In this document: positions 51,125 to 60,791 of the stretch, in pieces | Numbering within the stretch: position 1 is the first letter of the stretch | Layout of the letters: every line of letters starts with the position of its first letter | Assembly: GCF_021502675.1 (NCBI RefSeq) | Contig: NZ_JAKFHA010000002.1 | Span: 297,670 to 361,669 of the forward strand | DNA length: 64,000 nt | DNA from: Yinghuangia soli | GTDB taxonomy: Bacteria > Actinomycetota > Actinomycetes > Streptomycetales > Streptomycetaceae | Direction of reading: 5' to 3' | Program-made: the position numbers and the translations under genes | The notes under the pieces: generated by a model | The model's database searches: none | The model's input: the letters and a program-made list of their open reading frames with translations, nothing else | Told to the model about the DNA's origin: nothing

Positions 51125-52620
51125 GAGTCCCACCGCCGGTTGGTGTTGTTGACCTCTCGTTCCGCGTTGGTGAGATCGACGTGCACCGGGATTCCGGGGC
51201 GTCCCCCGACCTTCACCATGAAGTTGCCCAGTCCCGGGGGCGGTGCGTCCGTTCCGGCAAGTCCGTCCCAGGCCGGCGGCGAAGACCAGTCGACGATCAT
51301 TCGCTGCTCGGCCTCGGTCATGCCGATGACTTGGGTCAGCTGCGGCATTTCCGCGGCCGGAAGGCCACCGGTGATCACCATGCCGGCGCGTTCGACGAAG
51401 CCCTTCGCCTTCATGCGGTCGTCCTCGCTGGGGAGCGCCAACAGGTCCGACATCGTGTGCGTGATCATGGCCATGCCCACGCCGCGCTGCCGGTTGAGCC
51501 GGGTCAGTGCATCGACGCGGTCGACCAGACCGCGACCCGCACGCAGCACGCGCCACAGTTCGTCGAGGATGACGAAGTAGTGGCGCTGCGGCTCCAGGCC
51601 GGCGTCGGCGAGTGCCTGGGCGGCCGCGACGGCACCGAACCCGTAGCTCCAGCAGGCCAGCAGCGCGGCGGCCTGCAACTGCGTCTCAGCGTCGTCGATG
51701 CTGCTCACGTCGAAGCACACCGGCCGGTCGCGCATCATGGGTTCGGTCGTCGGGCGCGAGAACATGTCGCCGAGCCGGCCCTCGCCCAACAGGCTGACCA
51801 GTGAGGATTCGAGGTTCTCGGTGATGTTGCGGTACCTGTCGAGATCCCCGCGGTCCAGCGCTACGGTGCGCAGTGGCTCAGGGGCTTCGCGCACCATGGA
51901 GAGCAGGTCACCGAGCACCGGGATGCCGGCGTGCCGGTCGTCCAGCAACCGCAGAGCCGTGCTGAGGATGGTCTCCTCGCGGTCGCTGAGCGGCTGGTTC
52001 CGCGCGATGGTGATCAGCGACCCGACCGCGTTCAGCCGGCGCCCGTTCATGTCGCCGATGAGGCCCCGGCGGGCGTCGCCGGTCAGCCGGCTCGCCGCCT
52101 GGATCGACTCGCCGGGGTCCAGCACGTTGAGCGAGCCGCGCCCGCGCCCGAGGGTGATGACCTGGCCGCCGAGCGCGTGGATCAGGTCGACGTAGTCCGG
52201 TTTCAGGTCGCCGAACACCAGCGGGTGGACGCCGTATCCGGCGAGCCCCAGTGCCTGGCGGCGCACGATCGTCGACTTGCCCAGGCCCGGCTTGCCGAGC
52301 ACGAACTCGCTGGGGTTCAGGATCAGTTTGGCCCGCTGGAACCAGCTGATGGGATCGCAGCACAGGGTTGCGCCGGAGGTGAGGGTGCGGCCGAGCGGGA
52401 TGCCCGCCAGGGGCGTGCCCGAGCCGGCCGCGAACGGCCAGAGGCCGCACACCTGCACCGTCGTGCCGCGCCATTCGGGAGCGGCCTCGACGTAGGAGGC
52501 CGCGCCGCGGCCGTGTCCGAGGTAGCCGCGCGGCCCCGGGCGGACGATGCGCCGGCGCGGCGTCTTGGGAGGTGCCGGTTCCTCGGCGCTGTCGCGCTGC
52601 CGCCCTCTGCCGCGGATCAC
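51121..52620 (-). CDS. VirB4-like ATPase
   Basis: A 499-residue ATPase like the C-terminal motor of VirB4/TraC. Walker A is GKPGLGKST (109-117) and Walker B FVILDE (349-354), with ELWRVLRAG after it. LSDREETILSTALRLL and FDVSSIDDAETQLQAAALL fit the family. The N-terminal VirB4 domain is short, and the neighbouring SCO6880-type protein may supply it. GTG 52620 overlaps the upstream gene by four bases. It would power assembly or transport in the type IV-like channel. Confidence 0.9.
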   Translation of the reverse strand: MIRGRGRQRDSAEEPAPPKTPRRRIVRPGPRGYLGHGRGAASYVEAAPEWRGTTVQVCGLWPFAAGSGTPLAGIPLGRTLTSGATLCCDPISWFQRAKLILNPSEFVLGKPGLGKSTIVRRQALGLAGYGVHPLVFGDLKPDYVDLIHALGGQVITLGRGRGSLNVLDPGESIQAASRLTGDARRGLIGDMNGRRLNAVGSLITIARNQPLSDREETILSTALRLLDDRHAGIPVLGDLLSMVREAPEPLRTVALDRGDLDRYRNITENLESSLVSLLGEGRLGDMFSRPTTEPMMRDRPVCFDVSSIDDAETQLQAAALLACWSYGFGAVAAAQALADAGLEPQRHYFVILDELWRVLRAGRGLVDRVDALTRLNRQRGVGMAMITHTMSDLLALPSEDDRMKAKGFVERAGMVITGGLPAAEMPQLTQVIGMTEAEQRMIVDWSSPPAWDGLAGTDAPPPGLGNFMVKVGGRPGIPVHVDLTNAEREVNNTNRRWDS

Positions 52621-54113
52621 ATCGTCTCCCGGATCTGCTGGGGAACCTTGAGGTGGTTGGGCAGGACGAGTCCCAGTGGGAGAGCCGCGGCGAAGGCGGA
52701 GGCCTGCGATCCGTACACACGCCGCAGCCGCAGCCGCGAAGACGCGGCGAGGTTGTCCATGGCCGCGGCGGCGACCTGAAGGTCGGCTTGGTCGAGCACC
52801 GTCGCGGTGGCGAGCAGTCCGAACCGCACCAGGCCGGCGCCGGCCGCCTCTTCGCGTGCGGACTGCTCGGAGGCACCGATCGCGGCGCTGTCGCGCGCTT
52901 GCATGACCTTCTTCTGCTGGGCCTTGAACAGCGCGTCCTTGCGGTCGCGTTCGACCAGGCCGGCGGCGGTTCCCGAGTCGTGCGGGCGGTAGAGCAGGGT
53001 GACCCGCTTGCGCACGATGTCCGGGTGCGGGGAGACCAGCCGGCTCAGCACGTTGGAGTGGACCTCGCCGCGCGGCGCCTCGGACATCGACCAGGTGATG
53101 GAGAACGCGCCGTCGTGGCGGTAGTGGTCCCAGGACTCCTGGGCTGCGATCGGTCCCGCGTCGTCCCAGGTGAGCTGTGATCCGCCCGCCGCCCGGGCCT
53201 GGTCGACGAGCAGCGCCACACTCGGGTCGTAGGCGACGCGGATCGCCTCGGCCATTTCCTCGCCGGTCAGCGGGCGCGCCGGGCCGGCCCCGGTCATCTG
53301 CAGGCCGGCGGCGAGACCCGGCAGCCGGGTGCCCAGGTCGATCGCCATTTCGTCGACGTTCTTGCGGCCGCCCTGCACGTTCGCGCCGCCGGCACCCGAA
53401 TAGGTGAGGGCGATACGCGTGGTGAGCCGTGCCGAGCCGACGGGGTAGGTCTCGACCACCTCTTCGAGGACCTGCTTCGACAGGGTCGGGGCCGAGGGGT
53501 CCATGTTCTCGAACACCTCGCGGCGGAGCCGGTCACCGGTGTCCGGGATGGCTTCCACCGACACCGACACGGCGACCAGCCGCGGCTCGTGGGCGAGTTG
53601 CGCGAGCCACTGCCCCCAGTACGCGACCCATGTGTCGATCTGGTCCCCGTCCACGAGCGACGCGCCGTCCGCGCTGGTCGTCAGGACGACGGTGTGGTGG
53701 TTGGTGCGCGGGATGGTCAGCATCGCGAAGGGACGCCCCCAGGCGTCCTGCGCCTCGTACAGCGTGGACGCGGCGACGAGTCCCGGCAGCTTGCAGGTTC
53801 CCATCGGGATGCGGCCCAGGGGGCCGGACCGGTACAGGTTCTGCCCCTTCGACTTGCCGTTCGCGAAGGCGGTTCGGGCGGTGAGCCATTGGACGCCGTT
53901 GCGGCCGTGCCGGTCGCGGATCACCATCGGAACGAGCAGGCCGGCCACGACGACAGCCGCCCCTATCGCGAGCGTGGCCGACAGGTACAGCAGAACGACG
54001 ATGAGCAGGATGCCGCCCAGCATGAGACCGCTGCCGCCGAGACCGAGGTTGCCGAAACCGGGCGAGCTCGGCTGGCGCCAGTTTCCGTAAGTGCGTTCTT
54101 CGTTCTGCGCCAT
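52617..54113 (-). CDS. SCO6880-family protein
   Basis: A 498-residue protein with two adjacent N-terminal helices (GLMLGGILLIVVLLYL, LAIGAAVVVAGLLVPMVI), similar to PrgI-type proteins, then a large soluble region (TNHHTVVLTTSADGASLVD, DPSAPTLSKQVLEEVVETYP, HDGAFSITWSMSEAPRGEV) that resembles the N-terminal domain of VirB4. It matches the SCO6880 family of Streptomyces. Together with the next gene it would form a VirB3-VirB4-like unit. ATG 54113 begins the gene. Confidence 0.85.
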   Translation of the reverse strand: MAQNEERTYGNWRQPSSPGFGNLGLGGSGLMLGGILLIVVLLYLSATLAIGAAVVVAGLLVPMVIRDRHGRNGVQWLTARTAFANGKSKGQNLYRSGPLGRIPMGTCKLPGLVAASTLYEAQDAWGRPFAMLTIPRTNHHTVVLTTSADGASLVDGDQIDTWVAYWGQWLAQLAHEPRLVAVSVSVEAIPDTGDRLRREVFENMDPSAPTLSKQVLEEVVETYPVGSARLTTRIALTYSGAGGANVQGGRKNVDEMAIDLGTRLPGLAAGLQMTGAGPARPLTGEEMAEAIRVAYDPSVALLVDQARAAGGSQLTWDDAGPIAAQESWDHYRHDGAFSITWSMSEAPRGEVHSNVLSRLVSPHPDIVRKRVTLLYRPHDSGTAAGLVERDRKDALFKAQQKKVMQARDSAAIGASEQSAREEAAGAGLVRFGLLATATVLDQADLQVAAAAMDNLAASSRLRLRRVYGSQASAFAAALPLGLVLPNHLKVPQQIRETM

Positions 54114-54180
54114 GTGCCTTCCTGTTCCTGCGGTCCGGTGGTGCGGTGGTGGCGCACCTGGTGCGACGGCGTGTGCCGGA

Positions 54181-55494
54181 CTAGCTCTTCGGCCGCATGG
54201 CATTCCAAGCCGTGACGACTCGTGCCCCGGTCGCCGGAACGACCGTGGCGAGAGTCCGGTTCATCTGGCCGGAACTGACCACCTCGGACGCGACGGGCAT
54301 CGCGACCCGGATCAGGGCGCCGGGCATGAGGCAGACCATGATGAGGCCGAAAAGGGCGATGAAGCTCTGCTGCGTGCCTGAGCCGGCATAGGTCCCATGA
54401 GCGGCCAGGATTCTCAGTGGGAAGACCATGCCCACCGCTTGGAACGTGTCCAGATAGCAGAGCGGGAGCAGGACGGCGATCGACCGTGTCAGGTATTCCT
54501 TGCCCCAGTTGGTCCCGGACAGGCTCGCCATGACCGGCAGCAGCGATGCTCCGGTGATGACCAGGAAGAGCCGGATGATGAGCTCGAAGTACAAAACGAT
54601 GGCCGCGATGATCACGCCGATGAGGAACAGCGCCCGCAGGAAGAAGTTCTCTTCTTCGAAGCTGTTCAGGAAGCGGCGCATGACCCCTTCCACGGAGAGG
54701 GGCACCATCGCTTTGTCAGCCGGATCCTGTTCGCCGAGTTTCGGAACGCCCTTGACCAGGATCCACTTGGAGAATGTGTCGCTCGCCTTGACGTTCGCAT
54801 TGACCAGAGGGGCCGTGAAGCCGATGGCGAGCATGGCGTAGACCGGGCCCCGTACGGCGCGCTGGGCAGCGGAGGGATCACCCGAGCGGGCCACCAAAAT
54901 GAATGAGATGAGGACCCCGACGGCGCTGAACGTGATCGTGAAGATGTAGAAGTGCTTGCGCCCGAAGTCGAACGGATCCTCGTTGGCCTCGGCTACCGCC
55001 AGGTCGTCCTTGGTCTGGAGGCTGCTGCCGGATGCGCCGATCACAGGGTCGCGCGAGGTCCACACCCAGTTGTACGTGGTGTTGGCCGTGTGGTTCAGGT
55101 AGTAAATGACCCACTCGTCCGGCGATTCCAGCAGACTCGGCGGCTTGTCGCCTGCCTTCTTGTACCACTCGTTGCAGTAGTCCCAAGCCTTGCCCATGTA
55201 GTCCGAACCCGTGGGCAAATCGCCTTCCCAGGGGTAGCGGTCCTGCCCCGCAAGGGGCTCGCATTCTTCGTGCTCGTCCCCGAAAGGGTTGTCGGCCGGG
55301 GCCATTGCGGCCACGGGCTCGTAGGTGTCCTGTGGGTGCCCGTCCTTGCCTGTCGGGTCGCCGGACAGCCCGATCAGGGTCAGCGCCACGCAGATCAGCA
55401 GAGTTGCGAAGGCGGCGGGGCGGATGGTCCTGAGCACCCCGGCGTTCTTCCTGGGAGACCGGGCCGCAGGCGACCGCCGACATGCGCGGTTCAC
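54181..55494 (-). CDS. SCO6881/TrbL/VirB6-like polytopic membrane protein
   Basis: A 437-residue protein: N-terminal signal or helix (AFATLLICVALTLIGLSG), a long outer segment with CEPLAGQDRYPWEGD and WDYCNEWYKKAGDKPP, then at least six helices in the second half, including FFLRALFLIGVIIAAIVLYF and QQSFIALFGLIMVCLMPG. This matches the TrbL/VirB6-type inner-membrane channel component found next to SCO6880. GTG 55494 overlaps the upstream gene by four bases. Confidence 0.82.
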   Translation of the reverse strand: MNRACRRSPAARSPRKNAGVLRTIRPAAFATLLICVALTLIGLSGDPTGKDGHPQDTYEPVAAMAPADNPFGDEHEECEPLAGQDRYPWEGDLPTGSDYMGKAWDYCNEWYKKAGDKPPSLLESPDEWVIYYLNHTANTTYNWVWTSRDPVIGASGSSLQTKDDLAVAEANEDPFDFGRKHFYIFTITFSAVGVLISFILVARSGDPSAAQRAVRGPVYAMLAIGFTAPLVNANVKASDTFSKWILVKGVPKLGEQDPADKAMVPLSVEGVMRRFLNSFEEENFFLRALFLIGVIIAAIVLYFELIIRLFLVITGASLLPVMASLSGTNWGKEYLTRSIAVLLPLCYLDTFQAVGMVFPLRILAAHGTYAGSGTQQSFIALFGLIMVCLMPGALIRVAMPVASEVVSSGQMNRTLATVVPATGARVVTAWNAMRPKS

Positions 55495-56375
55495 GGCCGG
55501 CTCGCGTTCAGGCCCCAGGGCGTGTAGCCCGTGAGGGAGCCCAGGCGTGCGGACTGGACCGAGGTCAGCCCGGTGCCGGAGAGGTTGAGCTTCCAGTCGC
55601 CGTCGGACCAGGTCAGTGAATACGTCTGACCGAACATGCCACCTTCACTGGGGGAAGCCGAGGCGATGCGTATTGTCGCTGCCTCGTCGGTGTACTCGGC
55701 GATGGTGAATCCGACGACCTGGCGCATCCCTTGCAGGTCGATGGGGGCGACGGTCTTGTTCATGGCTTGTGCCTGCTTCATCGCGAGCTGCCGTCGGCGG
55801 ACCGCTTCATCGCGTCCCGGACCAGGCATGATCTGGCGGCCGGTGATGGTCTGCCACTCCGCGGAGAAATGGAAGCGCGCGCTGATCTGGACCGCGGCGA
55901 GGAGCGCGCCCGTGCGGGAGTGCTCGAAGCACCGGGCGGTGTCGCCTTCGGCGGCTAGGGGGCCCGCGGTGTCCGACGAGGGCAGTGCCAAGCCGAAGTA
56001 GTAGGTCCACACGACGTCGTCGACGACGGCGGTCGGCGCCTGGGACGTCGCGGGAGGGGCCGCCGGGGGTTGTGTGGCGGCCGCCCCGGCATTTGCCGTC
56101 CCCGCCTTGCCTGCGGTGGTCGAGGCCGACGCTTGAGGAACTGCCGGGGAGGGGGTCGGACACGGCGTCGCGGGAGGGAGCGCAGGGAGAGTACCGACGG
56201 GAGACGCGGACACCGCGGCGGACCCCGTACCGGAGTCGTCGGAGCCGGTGAGGATGGTCAGGAGGCCGATGATCATGGCGATGCCCAGGAATCCCGCGGA
56301 GAGGACGAATCCTCGCTCGGCAAAGGGGCTTCGAGGGACGTCATCCGCTCCCGAGGATTTCTTGGACCTGGCCAC
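55491..56375 (-). CDS. Membrane-anchored NTF2-like protein, possible VirB8-like
   Basis: A 294-residue protein. One helix (GFVLSAGFLGIAMIIGLLTI) is followed by a Ser/Pro/Ala linker and an outer domain from about 130 (DDVVWTYYFGLALPSSDTAG, GFTIAEYTDEAATIRIAS, YSLTWSDGDWKLNLSGTG) with a clear NTF2/VirB8-like pattern. It resembles the protein at 45478 in layout. GTG 56375 is 20 bases after the small two-helix gene. Confidence 0.65.
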   Translation of the reverse strand: MARSKKSSGADDVPRSPFAERGFVLSAGFLGIAMIIGLLTILTGSDDSGTGSAAVSASPVGTLPALPPATPCPTPSPAVPQASASTTAGKAGTANAGAAATQPPAAPPATSQAPTAVVDDVVWTYYFGLALPSSDTAGPLAAEGDTARCFEHSRTGALLAAVQISARFHFSAEWQTITGRQIMPGPGRDEAVRRRQLAMKQAQAMNKTVAPIDLQGMRQVVGFTIAEYTDEAATIRIASASPSEGGMFGQTYSLTWSDGDWKLNLSGTGLTSVQSARLGSLTGYTPWGLNASRP

Positions 56376-56395
56376 GTGCCGGACGCCCTTTCGGT

Positions 56396-56731
56396 CTAGA
56401 TCCAGGCATTGCCGACGACGGTGCGGAGGAGCAGCGAGATGCCTCCGACAGCCATGATGAGGAACAGCAGGATCATCAGAATCGACCCGAAAGGCACCGC
56501 CGCGCCGTCGCGGTAAGCCGCGACGGCCTCGAAGATCGCGCGCAGCAGCATGAATGCAGCGACGATGACGACCAGCAGGACGAGGATGCCGAGCGCGGCC
56601 GACATCGGCCCCTCCATGCCGGTCGGGAGCTTCGTCTCTTTCGGCTTGAGCGGGTCGGGGTCTTCGGCGGCGAGGTACGTCACTATTGACGCGTGTGCCT
56701 GATGCGCGGAACTTGCCAGCGACCCGATCAT
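56396..56731 (-). CDS. Two-helix small membrane protein, VirB2-sized
   Basis: A 111-residue protein. Residues 43-70 and 82-107 are hydrophobic (ALGILVLLVVIVAAFMLL and FGSILMILLFLIMAVGGISL) with AYRDGAAVPFG between them. That two-helix hairpin and size fit a pilin-like or VirB2/VirB3-like subunit, but sequence similarity is not decisive. ATG 56731 has GGAG about 10 bases upstream. The 287 bases before it (56732-57018) hold no gene and probably the promoter. Confidence 0.6.
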   Translation of the reverse strand: MIGSLASSAHQAHASIVTYLAAEDPDPLKPKETKLPTGMEGPMSAALGILVLLVVIVAAFMLLRAIFEAVAAYRDGAAVPFGSILMILLFLIMAVGGISLLLRTVVGNAWI

Positions 56732-57018
56732 CTGTGAACTCCGGAATCCTGCGAGGGCGAAGTGAAGCCGTAAAACCGGTGATACGCGCCCGCGGTCTGC
56801 GCGGCGGTTGCGGCAGCCGACACCGATTCTTCGAGGCGGGCCGCTCGCCCCCGTAGCGGTGTCCGGATAGGGGCAACTGGAAGATACCGAGCGCCCGGCG
56901 TGGCAGCTATCCAGAACGCGACCATGGATACGCGGAAGTGGGCCGTCCGGTACCGGCGTTCGTGTGTTTGCCCGGGAATGGAGGCCGAAATGCGCGCGCG
57001 ATTCCGTTCGGCTTCGCG

Positions 57019-58395
57019 TTATCTGGATGGTGACGCGGACGCCGCGGACGCCGCGGGCGACTTGGGCGGGCCGCTTGTCCCCGGGGTGCACACCGGTTCG
57101 CTCTTCGCGAGTCCCAGTGCGCCGGTGCCGCGCACCAAGGTGGTGACGACGACGCAACTTCCCGGGACACCGGCCCGTCCGGAGAACACCGCGATGAGCT
57201 CGCCGCGTTCGACCAGTTGGGGCGGCTCCAACTGCTCTCCAGTGGGTTTCTGCGGCGTGACGAGGTATCCCGCCACGTTGCTGGGGTCCTTGGGGGCCGC
57301 CCAGGTCACCTGGAGACGGCCTTGGAAGCCGGCGACGCTGACGTCGCGCGCTTGCAGCAAGGCCAGTTGGTCGCCGGCGACCGGTGTCGCCGTCTCCGGG
57401 GCCGGCGGGGGCGGGGGCGGTGCGGCCGCCGGCACCTCCTTGCGCATGAGCATGGCGAAACCGAGCACCGCGGCGATCAGGACCAGGAGGACGCCCAAGG
57501 TGATCGGCATCCACCAGCGGCGCAGTGCGGACGGCCGCTGCTCCCACAGCCCGGCCGCGGGGTCGGATTCCTCGAAGTCCCAGCCGAACGCGCCATCTTC
57601 CGCGGCGGCGGACAGGGAGGGGACGGGATCAGCCACGTCGGATGCGGAGGGCGGCGCCTGCGCTGCTGCGGCGCTGGGGTGCGGCTTGCCGAGGTCGACC
57701 GGCGGCACCGGCGCCCGGGGCGGTGCGGGCACCGCCGGCTGCGGCACGGAGGACTTGACCGGCGGAGCGGCGGCGCCGACCGGCACGTTGTCGAGCCACG
57801 CCAGCGGTTGGACCTTCACGGGCACGGCATCATCGCCGGGCACATGCTCGAACACGACGCGTGGAGCGGCGGGTTCGGCCTCGGGGGCGGCGGTCTCCGG
57901 AACGGCGCGCGGTGGCTCGGCGGCGAGCACGTCCGGGACCGCGCTCTTGTTCAAGTCGATTACTGCGGAGGGGGGTTCGGGATCCGCTTCGGCTTCGGGC
58001 GCCGCTCCCGACTCGGGCTCCGACTCGGGCTCCGACTCGGGCTCCGACTCGGGTTCGGGAGCAACTTCGGCTCCGGGTTCCGGCTCGTGTTCCGGCTCGG
58101 GTTCGGGCTCGGCTTTGGAAGCCGCTTCGGCCTCGGGCTCCGGCTCGGCTTCGGGCTTCACCTCTGCTTCGGGCGCCTGCTCCGGTTCGGGGTCCGCCGC
58201 CTGCTCGGCCGCGCCGAACGCCGGCGGCTCGGCTCTGAGCGTGGCGTGGTGCACCACTTCGACGGCCGCCGGTGGCGCCGCGGCCCCGGCGGAGGCCAAT
58301 GGTTGGTCCCCGGCCTCCGCCCCGCCGTTCGAGACGTCGGCCTTCAACCACACGGGACGGCTCAACACCGGTGTGAACGGCTCGGCTTCGGTCAT
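57019..58395 (-). CDS. Pro/Glu-rich single-helix protein with FN3-like C-terminus
   Basis: A 458-residue membrane protein. Residues 1-330 are mostly disordered and acidic, with Glu-Pro and Glu-Ser-Glu-Pro repeats. A helix ([20 protein letters not shown]) leads to an outer domain whose [20 protein letters not shown] and VAGYLVTPQ fit fibronectin type III. The cytoplasmic part is therefore the acidic repeat region. ATG 58395 has GGAG nine bases upstream; ATG 58410 and GTG 58419 are in frame too. Stop is TAA, rare here. It ends a minus-strand run with the transglutaminase-like, DUF58 and MoxR genes. Confidence 0.65.
   Translation of the reverse strand: MTEAEPFTPVLSRPVWLKADVSNGGAEAGDQPLASAGAAAPPAAVEVVHHATLRAEPPAFGAAEQAADPEPEQAPEAEVKPEAEPEPEAEAASKAEPEPEPEHEPEPGAEVAPEPESEPESEPESEPESGAAPEAEADPEPPSAVIDLNKSAVPDVLAAEPPRAVPETAAPEAEPAAPRVVFEHVPGDDAVPVKVQPLAWLDNVPVGAAAPPVKSSVPQPAVPAPPRAPVPPVDLGKPHPSAAAAQAPPSASDVADPVPSLSAAAEDGAFGWDFEESDPAAGLWEQRPSALRRWWMPITLGVLLVLIAAVLGFAMLMRKEVPAAAPPPPPPAPETATPVAGDQLALLQARDVSVAGFQGRLQVTWAAPKDPSNVAGYLVTPQKPTGEQLEPPQLVERGELIAVFSGRAGVPGSCVVVTTLVRGTGALGLAKSEPVCTPGTSGPPKSPAASAASASPSR
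58010..58057 (-). repeat. 12-base repeats coding for Glu-Pro/Glu-Ser units
   Basis: GACTCGGGCTCC occurs three times in a row from 58010 and a fourth, degenerate copy follows. It lies inside the acidic region of the protein at 57019. Confidence 0.9.
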
Positions 58396-58436
58396 CGTGG
58401 AGTTCTCCATGTCGTTCACGGACGATCGGTCGGCGG

Positions 58437-60791
58437 TCAGCGGCGGCGCAGCGTCGCGGCCACCGTCCAGGGGGAGAGCGCGTGCCGGATGCGCGTCCAC
58501 CGCTTGGGCCGCTTGTCGTCGAGCCGGGCAGCCGCCTCGATCGCGGCGCAGGCCTGCCATGCCTCGTCGGCATCCTGATCGGTCACCGTGCGGCCCGCGT
58601 ACTCGACGTCGTTGACGACCGCCGAGAGGGCGAGCAGCCGGCCGCCGGCTTCCTCCGGCAGGTGGTCGAGGCCGAAGTCGGCGGTGTCGCGCACGGTATG
58701 CGCGCCGCCGCCGGGCATCCCGGACTCCACCAGCCGGTCGCAGATCTGCCGCCAGGCCCCGAACAGCCGGCCTTCCGGGCTGCCGCGCCGCCGTCGCCGG
58801 CGCAGCATGCGCGGTGCCGCGAAAGCCAGTCCGGTGTGCCCGAGTCCGACCGCGGCCAGCAGCGCCAGCGGTGCGGCCCACCACCACATCGGGGCGGGCT
58901 GATCGGCCGCGGGGGGTACGGCGGCCGGGAGGCCGCCCTCCGCCGTGCGGTCCTCGGCCGCGATGCCGCGGTCCTTGTCGGTTCGCGAGGGCGAGTCCGG
59001 CGCCGGCGGGGTCACGGTGGGCGGCGTCTGGGCAGCCACCTGTGTGTCGGCGTCGGTCTTCGTGCTGCCGGACCGCCCGGCCTCGCCCGGCGTCGGGTAG
59101 AACGGCACCCAGCCGACGCCGGCGAAGTGGACCTCGGGCCAGGCGACGACGTTGCCGCTGTCCACCCGCCAGGTGCCGTCCGGCAGCGCGGTGCCGCGCG
59201 AGAAGCCCACGACGACGCGGGTCGGCAGGCCGAGGGTGCGGCCCAGCACGGCGAACGCCGAGGCGAACTGCTCGGAGGTGCCCTCCTTGCTGGACTCCAG
59301 GAAGAACCGCAGGTTGCGGTAGGAGTGCCCGGGGACCGCGGTGATGTCGTACCGGTGATTGGCGCGCAGCCAGTCCGCGAGTCGGAGGGCCTGCTGGTAG
59401 GGCGCGGAGCTGCCCGCCGTCGCCTCCATGGCGATGGTGCGGAAGTCGGCCACCATCGGGATGGGTTCGGCGGCCGCGTCCAGTTCGGGGAGCGCGACGT
59501 GCGCGGGGTCGTCGACGGTCGGCAGGTACTTCAGGCGGTCCGGGTCGTACACCGGAACCTGGGACTCCACGCGGTAGCGCAGCCCGGGCTGCAGCGCCGA
59601 GCCGGTGGCGACCGTGCCGCTCGCCGGATCGACGGCGAGTTCCACGTCGTCGGCTGCCGCCACGCTGGCGGGCCGGTCGGCGGCCGGCAGCCAGACGCCG
59701 TCCAGCCGGTCGAGGGTGACCTGCTGGACCGCGCGCTTGGTGGTCATCCCGTCGATGCTGCCGGCAGTGCCCGGAACCCGTCCGCCGGTCGGGCGCAGGC
59801 CGCTCACCGGGTACCACGTGGTGCCGTCGTAGCGGTCGAGCACCACGAGCCGCCAGTAGCGGTCGGGGTCGGCGGGGCCGGCGACGGTGAACAGCGGTTG
59901 GTCCGGCGTGAGCAGCCACGCGGAGATCCGGTCGAGCGGGTTGATCCCGGCCAGCCGCACGGGCGGCGGGGCGGCCACCTGGTCGTGCAGGTCGGGCGGA
60001 TTGTCGGTGCCCGGCAGCCGGGGGCCGGCGTATCCGGCCAGCACGGTCAGCGCCAGAACCCACGGCACTCCGGTCAGCAGCACGCGCAGCGGCGAGCGGT
60101 GCCCCGGCGCCCGGCTCAGGAGCAGCAGTCCGGCCGCGCCCACCGCGGCGGTGACCGCGAGGGCGTTGCCGCCCGGCGCACCGGTCGACAGCACGACCGG
60201 GACACCGAGCATCAGCAGCCCGGGGAGCACCGGGAGCACCGTCGTGCCGGAGCGCAGGGCGAGTTCGGCACCGGCCCAGGCGGCCACCCACACGGTGGCC
60301 GACACCAGCACCAGCAGCCCGGGGTCGTCCGGTGCGGGCGCGACGGTGGTCAACAGGCCGCGCGGCGCGTCGAGGAGGTCGGTTCCGATCCTGCGCAGCA
60401 GGTCGCGGGTCGGCAGCACATGCAGGTACGCGTCGGCGTGGTAGACGGACGCGGACACCGCAGGCAGCCACAGAGCGAGCCCGATCAGCAGCGAACCGGC
60501 AAGCGGGCGCGGCTCCTTCCCGCTCCGCCCCAGGAGGCCCCACACGAGTGCCGCGAGGACCGGCACGGTCGCCGAGACGGCCACGGCCGGAAGGATGTCC
60601 CGTACCGCGAAGACCCGGTGGTACGCGCCGCCGCCGATCGCGGCCAGCGCCGCCACCGGCAGCAGGGACACGACTGCGCGCCGCCGCTCGGCCGTGTCGG
60701 CCGTCGCCGCGCGCGCCTGATGCTCCCAACTTGCCGGTGCGGCCTTGGGGGTGGTGTCGGGAGATGCCGTTGTCGCGAAGGGGATCTTCAT
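58437..60791 (-). CDS. Transglutaminase-like membrane protein without catalytic Cys and His
   Basis: A 784-residue protein of the TgpA/transglutaminase-like type: about six N-terminal helices (to residue 255), an outer domain, then the transglutaminase core, one more helix near 625-650 and a cytoplasmic DUF4129-like tail. At the active site, [17 protein letters not shown] has Ser506 where the catalytic Cys should be, and [11 protein letters not shown] has Val549 where His should be. It is therefore probably not a working protease or cross-linker. ATG 60791 overlaps the DUF58 gene by four bases, the usual MoxR-DUF58-transglutaminase order. Confidence 0.85.
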   Translation of the reverse strand: MKIPFATTASPDTTPKAAPASWEHQARAATADTAERRRAVVSLLPVAALAAIGGGAYHRVFAVRDILPAVAVSATVPVLAALVWGLLGRSGKEPRPLAGSLLIGLALWLPAVSASVYHADAYLHVLPTRDLLRRIGTDLLDAPRGLLTTVAPAPDDPGLLVLVSATVWVAAWAGAELALRSGTTVLPVLPGLLMLGVPVVLSTGAPGGNALAVTAAVGAAGLLLLSRAPGHRSPLRVLLTGVPWVLALTVLAGYAGPRLPGTDNPPDLHDQVAAPPPVRLAGINPLDRISAWLLTPDQPLFTVAGPADPDRYWRLVVLDRYDGTTWYPVSGLRPTGGRVPGTAGSIDGMTTKRAVQQVTLDRLDGVWLPAADRPASVAAADDVELAVDPASGTVATGSALQPGLRYRVESQVPVYDPDRLKYLPTVDDPAHVALPELDAAAEPIPMVADFRTIAMEATAGSSAPYQQALRLADWLRANHRYDITAVPGHSYRNLRFFLESSKEGTSEQFASAFAVLGRTLGLPTRVVVGFSRGTALPDGTWRVDSGNVVAWPEVHFAGVGWVPFYPTPGEAGRSGSTKTDADTQVAAQTPPTVTPPAPDSPSRTDKDRGIAAEDRTAEGGLPAAVPPAADQPAPMWWWAAPLALLAAVGLGHTGLAFAAPRMLRRRRRRGSPEGRLFGAWRQICDRLVESGMPGGGAHTVRDTADFGLDHLPEEAGGRLLALSAVVNDVEYAGRTVTDQDADEAWQACAAIEAAARLDDKRPKRWTRIRHALSPWTVAATLRRR

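Noticed and set aside
40859-56731. Integrative conjugative element
   Set aside because: No relaxase, integrase, replication initiator, tRNA or flanking direct repeat could be found; it lies in one run with chromosomal-type genes.
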